Assembly (NCBI RefSeq): GCF_024102715.1
Contig: NZ_JAGFJM010000046.1
Coordinates: 1 to 35,213, forward strand
Direction of reading: 5' to 3'
Origin: Nitrosomonas communis
GTDB taxonomy: Bacteria; Pseudomonadota; Gammaproteobacteria; Burkholderiales; Nitrosomonadaceae
DNA length: 35,213 bases
The translations under genes were made by a program, and so were the position numbers. Under the pieces are notes generated by a model. That model was not told where the DNA came from and searched no databases. It saw only the letters and a program-made list of their open reading frames with translations. Positions 8,033 to 16,799 of this stretch are shown here, in pieces. How positions within the stretch are numbered: position 1 is the stretch's first letter; every line of letters begins with the position of its first letter.

Positions 8033-8983
8033 TTACTCCATAAATAACGAGCTTAATGAGCTCTCATTACTTATCCGGAGCAGGGATTCACCCAATAAAT
8101 TTGCTACACTCAACTGACAGATTCGATCGCACGCTTTAGCATCTTCACGCAATGGTATCGTATCAGTGACAACGAGTTTATCTAGTTTAGAATTGGCAAT
8201 CCGCTCCACTGCCTTGCCAGACAAAACCGCGTGTGTAGAATACGCCACAACACTCACGGCCCCTTCCTCTTTTAACGCCTTGGCAGCTTCGCACAGCGTA
8301 TTGGCGGTATCCACCATATCGTCTATGATGACGCAAGTACGCCCCTCAACTTCACCAATGATATTCATTACCTTGGATTCATTTGGTTTAGGGCGACGTT
8401 TATCGATAATTGCAAGATCACATTCCAAACGTTTTGCTAAATGCCTTGCTCTTACAACCCCTCCCACATCAGGAGATACCACAACCAAATCTTGGTAATT
8501 ATGCTTCCATATATCGCCGAGCAATATAGGCATGCCGTAAATGTTATCCACCGGGATATCAAAAAAACCCTGGATCTGGTCTGAATGTAAGTCCATCGTC
8601 AGTAACCGATCTACACCAACCGTCGCAAGCATATTGGCGACCACTTTAGCTGTAATCGGAACACGCGCCGATCGCGGCCTTCTATCCTGACGCGCATAAC
8701 CAAAGTAGGGAATCGCTGCTGTAATACGACCTGCTGAGGCACGCTTCAAGGCATCGACAATCACTAAAATTTCCATGAGACTATCATTCGTAGGAGCGCA
8801 AGTCGATTGCAATACGAACACATCCTTGCCGCGCACATTTTCAAGCAACTCCACCATGATCTCGCCGTCACTAAAACGAGAAACTGTTGCTCGCCCCAAA
8901 TGAATATTGAGATACTTGACCACGTCCTGGGCCAACTGGGGATTGGCTGTACCAGTAAAAACCATCAAGCTATCGTAAGACAT
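8033..8983 (-). CDS. prs: Ribose-phosphate pyrophosphokinase
   Basis: This 316-aa enzyme makes PRPP from ribose-5-phosphate and ATP for purine, pyrimidine, His, Trp and NAD synthesis. It shows the N-terminal [19 protein letters not shown], the FSDGEIMVE motif, the ATP loop [15 protein letters not shown]-type metal site ([12 protein letters not shown]) and the PRPP loop [14 protein letters not shown] longer frame exists from GTG 9055, but the family start MSYDSLMVF at ATG 8983 gives the normal length. No good Shine-Dalgarno is seen there. tRNA-Gln and ispE lie upstream on the same strand, rplY downstream. Confidence 0.96.
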   Translation of the reverse strand: MSYDSLMVFTGTANPQLAQDVVKYLNIHLGRATVSRFSDGEIMVELLENVRGKDVFVLQSTCAPTNDSLMEILVIVDALKRASAGRITAAIPYFGYARQDRRPRSARVPITAKVVANMLATVGVDRLLTMDLHSDQIQGFFDIPVDNIYGMPILLGDIWKHNYQDLVVVSPDVGGVVRARHLAKRLECDLAIIDKRRPKPNESKVMNIIGEVEGRTCVIIDDMVDTANTLCEAAKALKEEGAVSVVAYSTHAVLSGKAVERIANSKLDKLVVTDTIPLREDAKACDRICQLSVANLLGESLLRISNESSLSSLFME

Positions 8984-9122
8984 GGTTAATACTTTGCCGC
9001 TATGAGCTGAAAGCTGAAAAACACAGATCTCTCCTGGTAATACAAAGCTCGCCACATAATCTTTAATTTATATGCTCTGATTTGAATCAGAAAACCAGCC
9101 GATTCTGAGCATTACAAATTAC

Positions 9123-9197
9123 TGGCTGGGGAGGTAGGGATCGAACCTACGAATGCCGGAATCAAAATCCGGTGCCTTACCACTTGGCGACTCCCCA
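9123..9197 (-). tRNA. tRNA-Gln (anticodon TTG)
   Basis: The 75-nt gene folds fully. The acceptor TGGGGAG pairs with CTCCCCA, followed by discriminator G and an encoded CCA. The anticodon stem CCGGA/TCCGG closes the loop TTTTGAT with anticodon TTG. The T-arm is GTAGG-TTCGATC-CCTAC. The weak U1-A72 first pair is a known identity element for tRNA-Gln. It sits between ispE and prs on the same strand, with 16 bases to the end of ispE, so it may be co-transcribed with them and released by processing. Confidence 0.97.
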
Positions 9198-9213
9198 AAA
9201 TTCATTACTCTAT

Positions 9214-10047
9214 TTAAAAATTTCGCAACGGGTGACATGCTAATCCCTTTGCCACGAAACCACTCATTCCGTCAGGCAATTGACGGAGCGCATTTTGCGC
9301 CGACAATTCGTTTGCAAATTCTGCAAATACACAAGCACCTGAACCGCTCATTGCGACTAATGTGGTATTACTCAACTGCTTAAGCCATTCTAAACATCTT
9401 GCCACAACTGGATACATCTGGCAAACCACTGGCGCCAGATCATTGCGTCCTTGCCAGATGGAAAAGGGCGGTATTTTGATAGGATTTGTATTCCGTGTCA
9501 ATTCCCTGCTTGAAAAAATTTGTCCTGTTGAAACATGCACGGGTGGCGTTAACACCAAATACCAAGCTGGCGGTAACGCGATGGCTGAAAGTTTCTCGCC
9601 CACCCCTTCTGCAAAAGCATTCTCACCATAGATAAATACGGGCACATCCGCACCTAATTCTAGTCCCAACTCCATCAAATGAGCTCTTGTCCAATTCAAT
9701 CCCCATAACCGATTGAGCACAAGTAAGGTCGTTGCTGCGTCTGAACTCCCTCCTCCTAGTCCACCACCCATAGGAATTCTCTTTTCCAGAAAAATTTCCA
9801 CTCCAAAGCTCTGATGGCTTTTCTGCTGCAACAATTTTGCTGCACGAACGCACAGATCATTTTCTTCAGGTACACCAGGAATGGGTGTATGTAATTTGAT
9901 TACAGAATCGTTTCTTAAAACAAAACCTAGTTGATCAGAAAAATCTAAAAATCTAAACACTGTCTGCAGCAGATGATATCCGTCTTCTCGGCGCCCAACC
10001 ACATGCAGAAATAAATTAAGCTTGGCAGGCGATGGAAAAGTTTGCAT
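9214..10047 (-). CDS. ispE: 4-diphosphocytidyl-2-C-methyl-D-erythritol kinase
   Basis: The 277-aa GHMP kinase carries out the ATP-dependent phosphorylation step of the MEP isoprenoid pathway. N-terminal PSPAKLNLFLHVVGRREDGYH holds the catalytic Lys. The ATP loop is PMGGGLGGGSSDAATTL, LGADVPVFIYG carries the catalytic Asp, and the C-terminal MSGSGACVFAEF is the third GHMP motif. It follows lolB with a 43-base gap and precedes tRNA-Gln and prs, the common beta/gamma order. Length and motifs are complete. Confidence 0.97.
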   Translation of the reverse strand: MQTFPSPAKLNLFLHVVGRREDGYHLLQTVFRFLDFSDQLGFVLRNDSVIKLHTPIPGVPEENDLCVRAAKLLQQKSHQSFGVEIFLEKRIPMGGGLGGGSSDAATTLLVLNRLWGLNWTRAHLMELGLELGADVPVFIYGENAFAEGVGEKLSAIALPPAWYLVLTPPVHVSTGQIFSSRELTRNTNPIKIPPFSIWQGRNDLAPVVCQMYPVVARCLEWLKQLSNTTLVAMSGSGACVFAEFANELSAQNALRQLPDGMSGFVAKGLACHPLRNF

Positions 10048-10090
10048 ATTCTTTGAGTTTCATAAGGCACTTTTTAAAGACGGAATGCTG

Positions 10091-10723
10091 TCAATCTCTG
10101 ATTTTCCAATTATCAATAACTAACTTCAGTTTCAAATCTATACGGCTAAGCTCTAATACTCTGGGAAGATTATAGGCTGGAACAGGCTGCGAAAAATAAT
10201 CCAAATAAGTGATTCTCCAGCCGTCCTGCCTGATCGCTACTGTCCGGCCAGTCGTATCCAAATCCTTTTCCGACATTGTCAGCGGAAAATGCGTACCGAG
10301 TATCCAGAATTGCAATCCAGCAAGAGGCAGACGCCATCCCAACACATCTTCTGTTAAATTTTCCACATTACTTGCATAATAAGTTTTTTGTTCTGAGGTT
10401 ATAAGGCGCACTCCTTCCGGCCCCCGGTCAATGTGGGCTACCGTTTGCCCCAATGGAGAAAGTAGCAGTATCTCATCACTGTCAGCGGTATGCTGCCAGT
10501 GCACACCACCCGAGAACCCACGCTTATCCGCTTTCACAAGTACCCGGCCAATCAGGCCAAAATCAGCAATAACTTTACTCGCTGCCGCTTCACCCGGTCG
10601 AGTAACAATAGTGGTAACGCCTACATCCCGGCTTTCAAATACAGCACAGCCTGTGAATAATGGAAGCAGGCAAAGCAATAGCTCGCATGCAATAAGCCTA
10701 TGATTATTAATGCTATTAAACAA
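10091..10723 (-). CDS. lolB: Outer-membrane lipoprotein LolB
   Basis: The 210-aa lipoprotein accepts lipoproteins from LolA and inserts them in the outer membrane. The signal peptide ends in a lipobox, PLFTGC, near residue 26. FGLIGRVLVKADKRGFSGGVHWQH and the LPLAGLQFWILG stretch are family-like, and the C-terminal ELSRIDLKLKLVIDNWKI matches the last strands of the LolB fold. The start is TTG 10723; a TAG lies upstream in frame and no ATG is available. Sequence similarity in this family is low, so the conserved context with ispE and prs is important support. Confidence 0.88.
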   Translation of the reverse strand: MFNSINNHRLIACELLLCLLPLFTGCAVFESRDVGVTTIVTRPGEAAASKVIADFGLIGRVLVKADKRGFSGGVHWQHTADSDEILLLSPLGQTVAHIDRGPEGVRLITSEQKTYYASNVENLTEDVLGWRLPLAGLQFWILGTHFPLTMSEKDLDTTGRTVAIRQDGWRITYLDYFSQPVPAYNLPRVLELSRIDLKLKLVIDNWKIRD

Positions 10724-10848
10724 TGGATATTTAATCTACATTTTAATTTTCTACACACATCACAGAACACACTCAACTTATCGCTATTGCTTTATTCCTG
10801 CTCCAATTCGAGTGGTATCGACAAAACAGAAGTTAATTAAGAAACACC

Positions 10849-11130
10849 TCAGGAAGCCTCTGCTGCACTCTTGTTACTTTGGGCATCAGGCAACACAATA
10901 TTCAATTCAAGCGTTTCTTGAATTTCGTCCTGTTCAAATTTAACTGAAATAGCATCTTGGTCCACTTTGACATATTTACGAATGACTGCCAGTAATTCTT
11001 CTTGCAATTGTGGAAGGTAAGAAGGTTTATTACGATAATAACGTTCGTGTGCCACCAGAATTTGTAGCCTTTCTTTCGCAACAGAAGCTGTTTTAGATTT
11101 TGACGATCTAAAATAATCCAGCAGACTCAT
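10849..11130 (-). CDS. minE: Cell division topological specificity factor MinE
   Basis: This 93-aa protein stimulates MinD ATPase and drives pole-to-pole oscillation so that the FtsZ ring forms at midcell. It begins MSLLDYFRSSKSKTASVAKE (membrane-targeting helix), then RLQILVAHERYYR (MinD-binding segment), and the C-terminal topological domain includes LPQLQEELLAVIRKYVKVD. The start overlaps the minD stop by one base (TAATG), so translation is coupled. The last residues KSAAEAS are a short tail of no known role. Confidence 0.96.
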   Translation of the reverse strand: MSLLDYFRSSKSKTASVAKERLQILVAHERYYRNKPSYLPQLQEELLAVIRKYVKVDQDAISVKFEQDEIQETLELNIVLPDAQSNKSAAEAS

Positions 11131-11939
11131 TATTTTCCTCCAAAAAGCTTCCTAAGAAACCCTTTTTTATTCTCAATAAAACGGTGAGGCCTTTTTTCCC
11201 CCAGATAACGCGCCACAATATCTGCATAAGCCTGGCCTGCATCACTTTTCTCATCCAGGATTACTGGGATGCCAGAATTAGAGGCATTCAGAACTGATTT
11301 TGATTCCGGAATAACGCCCAGTAAATGCAAAGATAATATTTCCTGCACATCATCCAGGCTAAGCATCTCTCCTGACTCAACCCGATTCGGATCATAACGA
11401 GTCAATAACAAATACTCTTTGATGGGTTCCATTGCTAACTCTGCTCTGCGCGATTTGCTTGCCATAATGCCAAGCATACGATCCGAATCTCTGACAGAAG
11501 ATACTTCTGGATTGGTTACGACAAAAGCATCGTCTGCATAATACATTGCCAAATGAGCGCCCTTTTCAATGCCAGCAGGTGAGTCGCACACGATATATTT
11601 AAAATCCTTGGCGAGCTCTTCCAGCACTCTTCCTACACCCTCAAGATTTAAAGCATCTTTATCACGCGTTTGTGAGGCAGGTAAAATATAGAGTAAATTA
11701 CAGTTCTTATCACGAATCAATGCCTGATTGAGGTTTGCCTCTCCATTGATTACATTGACGAAATCATAAACGACACGCCGCTCACAACCCATAATAAGAT
11801 CAAGATTGCGCAACCCGACATCAAAATCAATCACGACCGTCTTATGCCCTCTCTTTGCCAATCCCATGGCAATTGCAGCACTTGTGGTAGTCTTACCAAC
11901 CCCCCCCTTGCCCGACGTTACGACAATGATTCTTGCCAC
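11130..11939 (-). CDS. minD: Septum site-determining ATPase MinD
   Basis: The 269-aa deviant-Walker ATPase binds membrane in its ATP form and recruits MinC and MinE. It shows the deviant P-loop GKGGVGKTT (residues 10-18), FDVGLRNLDLIMG, VCDSPAGIE (switch II) and the C-terminal amphipathic membrane helix GFLRKLFGG. The start is GTG 11939 with AGGAG 6 bases before it. It lies 24 bases after minC and overlaps minE by one base, giving the usual minCDE operon. Confidence 0.98.
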   Translation of the reverse strand: MARIIVVTSGKGGVGKTTTSAAIAMGLAKRGHKTVVIDFDVGLRNLDLIMGCERRVVYDFVNVINGEANLNQALIRDKNCNLLYILPASQTRDKDALNLEGVGRVLEELAKDFKYIVCDSPAGIEKGAHLAMYYADDAFVVTNPEVSSVRDSDRMLGIMASKSRRAELAMEPIKEYLLLTRYDPNRVESGEMLSLDDVQEILSLHLLGVIPESKSVLNASNSGIPVILDEKSDAGQAYADIVARYLGEKRPHRFIENKKGFLRKLFGGK

Positions 11940-11963
11940 TTAATTCTCCTTCGCTGAAATATC

Positions 11964-12713
11964 TTATACTAATTCTTTTATTATCAAAGCATGGTTCTGC
12001 AAATAGATTTGCACTGGTTTTTTTGGGACCGTCTCTTTAAGATCCTCGCTCGTTTTATAATCTCCGGCTATCGAAATAAGCTCAGCTTGTAAATCAAAAC
12101 AGAATATTCTTGCATCCGTATTGCCTTGCACCCCTGCAAGCGCCCGCCCTCTTAATGTATTGTAAACATGGATATTACCCTCAGCCATGATTTCAGCCCC
12201 CGCACTGACCTGAGTTAATATAATCAAATCACCAGATACATAGATACGCTGTCCCGAACGGACTGGCTGAGTAATCAATGTCGCCGCATTATACGCGACC
12301 GCTTCCTTGACAATCGGTTGGGGTTTGGGAATGGGTGCAGCTGCTTTAGGTGTCTCAGCCGCTATCCCTTGACTACTTTGAGTGGCATCCACTGGAATAA
12401 ATAATGAGCTTGCCCGTTTATTCTGGAAGTCATTGCCACCACGTATTCCTATAGGAAATAAACCAGCGTTACGAATAAGCTCTACTAACCTCACCACATC
12501 TATTTCATCATTATTATTGTTCAATTCGTGTAAATCAAACACAACGGGCGAGTTTCTGAAAAAATCTGGCGCCTGAGATAGTCTTTGCTGCAATCGTTGT
12601 TCGATTACCGCCAAGTCATTACTGTACAAAACGAGCACCGGTACAAAAAAAGTGCTACTTCTAATTTCCAGCACTGGTCGGATATCATGCATTTTTTCTG
12701 GATCTATCGACAT
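11964..12713 (-). CDS. minC: Septum site-determining protein MinC
   Basis: The 249-aa inhibitor of FtsZ assembly has an N-terminal FtsZ-binding domain ([19 protein letters not shown], then [11 protein letters not shown]) and a C-terminal beta-helix that binds MinD ([40 protein letters not shown]). A Pro/Ala/Lys-rich linker, [15 protein letters not shown], joins them. The longer frame from TTG 12740 has no clear support; ATG 12713 gives a more standard N-terminus. It is the first gene of the minCDE operon. The 325-base gap upstream must carry its promoter. Confidence 0.95.
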   Translation of the reverse strand: MSIDPEKMHDIRPVLEIRSSTFFVPVLVLYSNDLAVIEQRLQQRLSQAPDFFRNSPVVFDLHELNNNNDEIDVVRLVELIRNAGLFPIGIRGGNDFQNKRASSLFIPVDATQSSQGIAAETPKAAAPIPKPQPIVKEAVAYNAATLITQPVRSGQRIYVSGDLIILTQVSAGAEIMAEGNIHVYNTLRGRALAGVQGNTDARIFCFDLQAELISIAGDYKTSEDLKETVPKKPVQIYLQNHALIIKELV

Positions 12714-13038
12714 CTGTTCTGTTAAATCAGTGAGCCACAATAGTAGGAGATAATATCGATATCAATTTATTTACTGACAGCAGCATTATACCTTCCAATC
12801 GAAAGGAGCGAATAATTTTACTCAATATTTGAGTCATTTAACTTCGACGCTCTTCCTTTATCACATTGCCCCATTAAATTAATCTAATCACAACGCAATT
12901 CATTCAATATAAAAGTTTTCCCTGGCATCTGCGTTAGAATTATTTATTCTATCGGCTGTCCAATTGCATGAAATAATAGTTTCGGGGTTTGACGCACAAT
13001 TCCTGAATGTCAAAGGTACATTTGATAAAGGAGGAAAT
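12714..13038. other. Intergenic region between divergent minC and slp
   Basis: These 325 AT-rich bases lie between divergent starts. GCGTTAGAATTATTTATTCTA near 12930 contains a TATTCT that could be a -10 box, but no good -35 is paired with it. AAAGGAGGAAAT just before 13039 is a strong ribosome site for slp. No RNA gene or coding frame is evident. Confidence 0.45.
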
Positions 13039-13593
13039 ATGAAAACGTATTTATCAATAATCAGTTTACTTGTTCTGTTGGGTGGATGTACTAGCCTACC
13101 GCCAGCAATAAAGGACTTTCCCGTTACGAATGTACCTTACCATACCCTCAGTCAGAATATCGAAGCTTACAAGGATACGCCTCTTCGCTGGGGTGGCGTG
13201 ATCATTGACGTCGAAAATGAAAAAGATTTCACTTTAGTCCAGGTTTTATTTTATCCTCTTGATTATAAGGGATATCCACAATTAAACAAAGAAAGTGAAG
13301 GCCGCTTTGTGATTGAGAGTAGCGAATTCCTGGATCCCGCTGTCTATGCCAAAGATAGCGAGATAACTGTGGCAGGAACACTGAAAGGTGATATTGAACG
13401 TACCATCGGCAACAAAATCATAAGGGTCCCACTTATTTCAGCAACGGCAATCTACTTATGGCCAAAAGATTATCGATATTATTATTACGGTCCAGGTAGA
13501 TATAGTTATCCTCCTTATCCTTACTCTGGCTACTACTACGGTTATCCTTTTTTCTTCAGGGGCTACTATGGGCCTTATCGTTACTGGTGGTAA
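13039..13593 (+). CDS. Slp-family outer-membrane lipoprotein with aromatic tail
   Basis: The 184-aa protein has a lipoprotein signal (MKTYLSIISLLVLLGGC, lipobox LGGC, Cys17). The next section matches the Slp (starvation lipoprotein) family: LRWGGVIIDVENEKDFTLVQ, then RFVIESSEFLDPAVYAKDSEITVAG and ISATAIYLWPKD. The last 40 residues are unusual: almost only Tyr, Pro, Gly, Phe and Arg (YYYYGPGRYSYPPYPYSGYY and more), ending WW. A 25-codon upstream extension of the frame is discarded because AAAGGAGG sits exactly before ATG 13039. The tail may be disordered or pack on the outer surface; its role is unknown. A possible partner gene follows after 6 bases. Confidence 0.85.
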   Translation: MKTYLSIISLLVLLGGCTSLPPAIKDFPVTNVPYHTLSQNIEAYKDTPLRWGGVIIDVENEKDFTLVQVLFYPLDYKGYPQLNKESEGRFVIESSEFLDPAVYAKDSEITVAGTLKGDIERTIGNKIIRVPLISATAIYLWPKDYRYYYYGPGRYSYPPYPYSGYYYGYPFFFRGYYGPYRYWW

Positions 13594-13599
13594 AAAATT

Positions 13600-14874
13600 T
13601 TGGGCATATTTTTCAGGTTAATAGCTGCCTGCTTTCTAATCTTCTTTCTCTCATCCGCAGCAATACTTTATCTTGCTATTGAGAATAAACCTCATGTCGA
13701 GAAAACTGTTGATATTACTCCTGAGCATATCGCACGCATTAAGCACATCATCGACAACCATCGCCATAAAACTCAGTCAGGGAAAATAGCAACCGTCAGC
13801 ATTCTTCCAGAAGATCTTGATATAATGATCAATTATTTGACACATCTTGTTGTTAATGGCCGCGCGCAGGCAGCGCTAGGTGACGGCGAAGCATTGTTGC
13901 GATTAAGCTATCCTATTCCCGGCAATGTACTTCGTGGCTATCTAAATTTTGAAACCACTTTTACTGACGCCAATCATTTTCCGCTACCTCAATCAATCCG
14001 CATCGGAAGTCTCCGGTTACCGGAGTATATTACCAACCGATTCACCCAGCAATTTCTGCATTGGCTAGAAAATAATCATCCAGAATTCCGGGCAGGCTTG
14101 GATGCGCTCCAGCAGATAAGAATCTCTCAGGAGAGTCTCAGCATCGTTTATCGCTGGAAAGAAGGATTATTTGATAAAGCAAGTAAAATAGTCATTGGCA
14201 TGCCTGTCATTAGCAAACAGGAACAAGCAAGAGTGCTTCGTTATCACCACATGCTGATTAACAATTATCACTTTAAAAGCAGAGCAGCCATCCCTCTCTC
14301 GGAATTGCTCACTCATGCAATGCGTCTTGCCTCCAAACATTCAATCAATGGCAATAATCCTATAGCAGAAAATCGTGCGGCCATTCTGGCAACAGCATTC
14401 CATGTACTAGGCTTACCCCTTAAATTGCTTTTCCCTGAAGTGAATAACTTGCCAAAACCTGCCAATCTTAAGGTTACCCTTGATGGCAGAGATGATTTTG
14501 CTAAGCATTTCATGGTCTCTGCCGCCATCACTGCTTATGCAGACACGATGCTTTCGGATGCGATCGGTCTCTATAAAGAAATTGAGGATTCGCGCTCTGG
14601 AAGCGGTTTTTCCTTTAATGATATGGCAGCCAATCGCGCCGGGGTACGATTTGCTGAACAAGCTATTGCAAGTCAGGTATCAGCATTAAGAATACAAAAG
14701 GTAATGGCAACTAAACTAAAGGATACTGATTTAATGCCGACCTGGTCTGATCTTCCTGAATTTATGTCAGAGTCAGAGTTTGCGGCGCGTTTTGGTGGTA
14801 TTGATACACCCAAATATCAGCAGTTGATGAAAAAAATAGAGCAGCGTATTGCCGCTCTTCGAATACTTCACTAA
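13600..14874 (+). CDS. Unknown membrane-anchored periplasmic protein
   Basis: I do not recognise this 424-aa protein. It begins with a hydrophobic helix, MGIFFRLIAACFLIFFLSSA, best read as an uncleaved signal anchor, followed by a large mixed alpha/beta domain with LLRLSYPIPGNVLRGYLNF and a second block ending in FSFNDMAANRAGVRFAEQA. The C-terminus is helical (QLMKKIEQRIAALRIL). The start is TTG 13600, 6 bases after the slp stop, with no clear Shine-Dalgarno, so it is probably translated by coupling to slp. It converges with the TPR lipoprotein gene, 7 bases apart. An envelope role is suggested by context only. Confidence 0.7.
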   Translation: MGIFFRLIAACFLIFFLSSAAILYLAIENKPHVEKTVDITPEHIARIKHIIDNHRHKTQSGKIATVSILPEDLDIMINYLTHLVVNGRAQAALGDGEALLRLSYPIPGNVLRGYLNFETTFTDANHFPLPQSIRIGSLRLPEYITNRFTQQFLHWLENNHPEFRAGLDALQQIRISQESLSIVYRWKEGLFDKASKIVIGMPVISKQEQARVLRYHHMLINNYHFKSRAAIPLSELLTHAMRLASKHSINGNNPIAENRAAILATAFHVLGLPLKLLFPEVNNLPKPANLKVTLDGRDDFAKHFMVSAAITAYADTMLSDAIGLYKEIEDSRSGSGFSFNDMAANRAGVRFAEQAIASQVSALRIQKVMATKLKDTDLMPTWSDLPEFMSESEFAARFGGIDTPKYQQLMKKIEQRIAALRILH

Positions 14875-14881
14875 AAGCCTG

Positions 14882-16600
14882 CTACCGCATCAATCTCTTC
14901 ATGGTATCCAGCAATGCTTCGTTGCCTGGATTTGCTTCAAGCGCCGAGCGCCAAACCTTCTCAGCATCTTCTTTTGCTCCCTTAACCCAAAGCACTTCAC
15001 CTAAATGAGCAGCAATTTCTGGATCAGGACGAGAGGAAAACGCGAGATTCAGATAATTGAGACCTTCACTCAGATTTCCCATCCGGTAATATACCCATCC
15101 CAGACTATCCATAATGTATGGATCGTCTGGCGATAACTCGACTGCTTTTTTGATCAACGCCAATGCTTCTGGCAGACGTAATCCCCGTTCTGCGAGACTA
15201 TAGCCCAGCGCATTGTATGCATGCGCATTATCCGGCCTTAACTCGATCAGCCTGCGCAAATCTTGCTCGAAGATGTCAAATTTACCAATTTTGTCTGCCG
15301 CTAATGCTCGATCGTAAAGCAAATCGGGATGATCTGGAATCTTTTCCAAATTTCTGTCTAGTAAATTAAAGACCTCCTGATGCGCATTAACTTCCCGTAA
15401 TAACTGCGCTTCCGCCAGGATTAACTGGGTACGTTGCTGCTCATTTTCGGGTGTTAACTGATGCAAATGCCGACGCGCGCTATTAATCCCTTCTTTTTTC
15501 AGCAGCAAAACAGCGTAACGGATTTGAGCAGGTAAATACCGTTCACCCCCTTTTACTCGCCGATATGACTCGAGAGCAGCATCTGTCCGTTGCGTAACTT
15601 CATAGATCCGCGCTAAATTAAAATGGATATTGTCGGGATCTTCATAGCCTAAATCCAACGCTCTCTTAAAATTTTCTTCCGCGCCATCGAAATCATTTAA
15701 CTCCAGAGACAACAAACCAACCGCAAGAGCAACATCTGCATTCAGTGGATTCTCCATCATCAATTTTCGGAACTGATCGCGCGCTGAAGCAAAATTTTTT
15801 TCCGACATCAACATGCGAACATAAGCAATCCGCATATCATTGGCTTTTGGATATTTCTCCAGATAGCCTTCATAAAAAGCTCTCGCTTCAGCGTTAGCAA
15901 TCCGCTGCAAAATCCGGCCTTGATGAATCGCGGCAACCTCCCAGTCAGGACGCAATACCAGCACCTGTTTCATTTCTTTAAGTGCGAGTTCAAGCTGATT
16001 GGCAGCCCAGGCAGCTTGGGAAATTGCAAAATGTGCTTCCGGCAAATCAGGATACGGCGCTGCAAGCTTTTGCATTAACTGCAGCGTTGCATTTTTATCA
16101 CTGTGGCGTGATAACAGTCTACTCAAGTGCATAAAAGCCTTGTCGACGGAATCCTTCTCAGACGACAGCAATTTCTCAAGATGAGGGCGCGCTTTGTCAA
16201 GTTTCCCAGTGCTCACAAACAATGCTGCCGCAGCTTGGCGCGCACTGATGGAATCTGGCTCCAGCTCAACCCATAAGGCAACAGCCTCTTCTGCTTCACC
16301 AGGCCGGCGCGCACGAAGCGCCACCTCGGTGGCACGTTCGGCAATCCGCGGATCACGTGTATTTCTAGCCAGCTTAGCGTATCGCTCAACCGCCACCTCA
16401 AGGTTATCACGTTGCAATGCTGTTTCGGCCAGTAAAAAGTCAAACAAAAGCTCGCTTGTCAGTTCTTGAGCGGGTAATTCCGACTGACCCTGTGAAGCCT
16501 GATCAGCAAATTTGGCTTCCGGCGAGCTTTCCACTTTTGGGATCTGCGTACACCCAGCTAGCCCGAGTAGTAATAATATCCAATGCATTCTAAATTTCAT
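14882..16600 (-). CDS. Large TPR-repeat lipoprotein
   Basis: The 572-aa protein carries a lipoprotein signal (MHWILLLLGLAGC, lipobox LAGC) and then tetratricopeptide-like helices over almost its whole length. Clear repeats include ADVALAVGLLSLELNDFDGA, NIHFNLARIYEVTQRTDAAL and, near the end, NAHAYNALGYSLAERGLRLP and PYIMDSLGWVYYRMGNLSEG. Such proteins scaffold assemblies in the envelope. The longer frame starts at TTG 16642; ATG 16600 puts the signal peptide in its normal place. It lies downstream of the secretion/pilus operon on the same strand but is separated by 199 bases and an inverted repeat, so whether it belongs to that operon is open. Confidence 0.85.
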   Translation of the reverse strand: MKFRMHWILLLLGLAGCTQIPKVESSPEAKFADQASQGQSELPAQELTSELLFDFLLAETALQRDNLEVAVERYAKLARNTRDPRIAERATEVALRARRPGEAEEAVALWVELEPDSISARQAAAALFVSTGKLDKARPHLEKLLSSEKDSVDKAFMHLSRLLSRHSDKNATLQLMQKLAAPYPDLPEAHFAISQAAWAANQLELALKEMKQVLVLRPDWEVAAIHQGRILQRIANAEARAFYEGYLEKYPKANDMRIAYVRMLMSEKNFASARDQFRKLMMENPLNADVALAVGLLSLELNDFDGAEENFKRALDLGYEDPDNIHFNLARIYEVTQRTDAALESYRRVKGGERYLPAQIRYAVLLLKKEGINSARRHLHQLTPENEQQRTQLILAEAQLLREVNAHQEVFNLLDRNLEKIPDHPDLLYDRALAADKIGKFDIFEQDLRRLIELRPDNAHAYNALGYSLAERGLRLPEALALIKKAVELSPDDPYIMDSLGWVYYRMGNLSEGLNYLNLAFSSRPDPEIAAHLGEVLWVKGAKEDAEKVWRSALEANPGNEALLDTMKRLMR

Positions 16601-16706
16601 CTGAATCGAGCTAATAAAATCATTAAGACTAAAAAAAACCAAACCAGTTCTTATGCTACGGCATATTTAATAGCCTTCACAGTATAGCTAACGATTGCGA
16701 GACATA

Positions 16707-16742
16707 GATGGATAATTTAATGCTCGCATCAAATTATCCATC
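16707..16742. repeat. Perfect 12-bp inverted repeat downstream of the secretion operon
   Basis: GATGGATAATTT (16707-16718) is repeated in inverse at 16731-16742. The 12-base interval itself contains ATGC-TC-GCAT, so the stem can extend. It lies 58 bases after the last pilin-like gene. It lacks a T-run on either strand, so an intrinsic terminator is uncertain; RNA stabilisation or a protein site is also possible. Confidence 0.5.
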
Positions 16743-16799
16743 TCATCCTCACTTAGCTATCAAACAAAATATCCTTCAAAGACAGGCACCATGCGGTCA

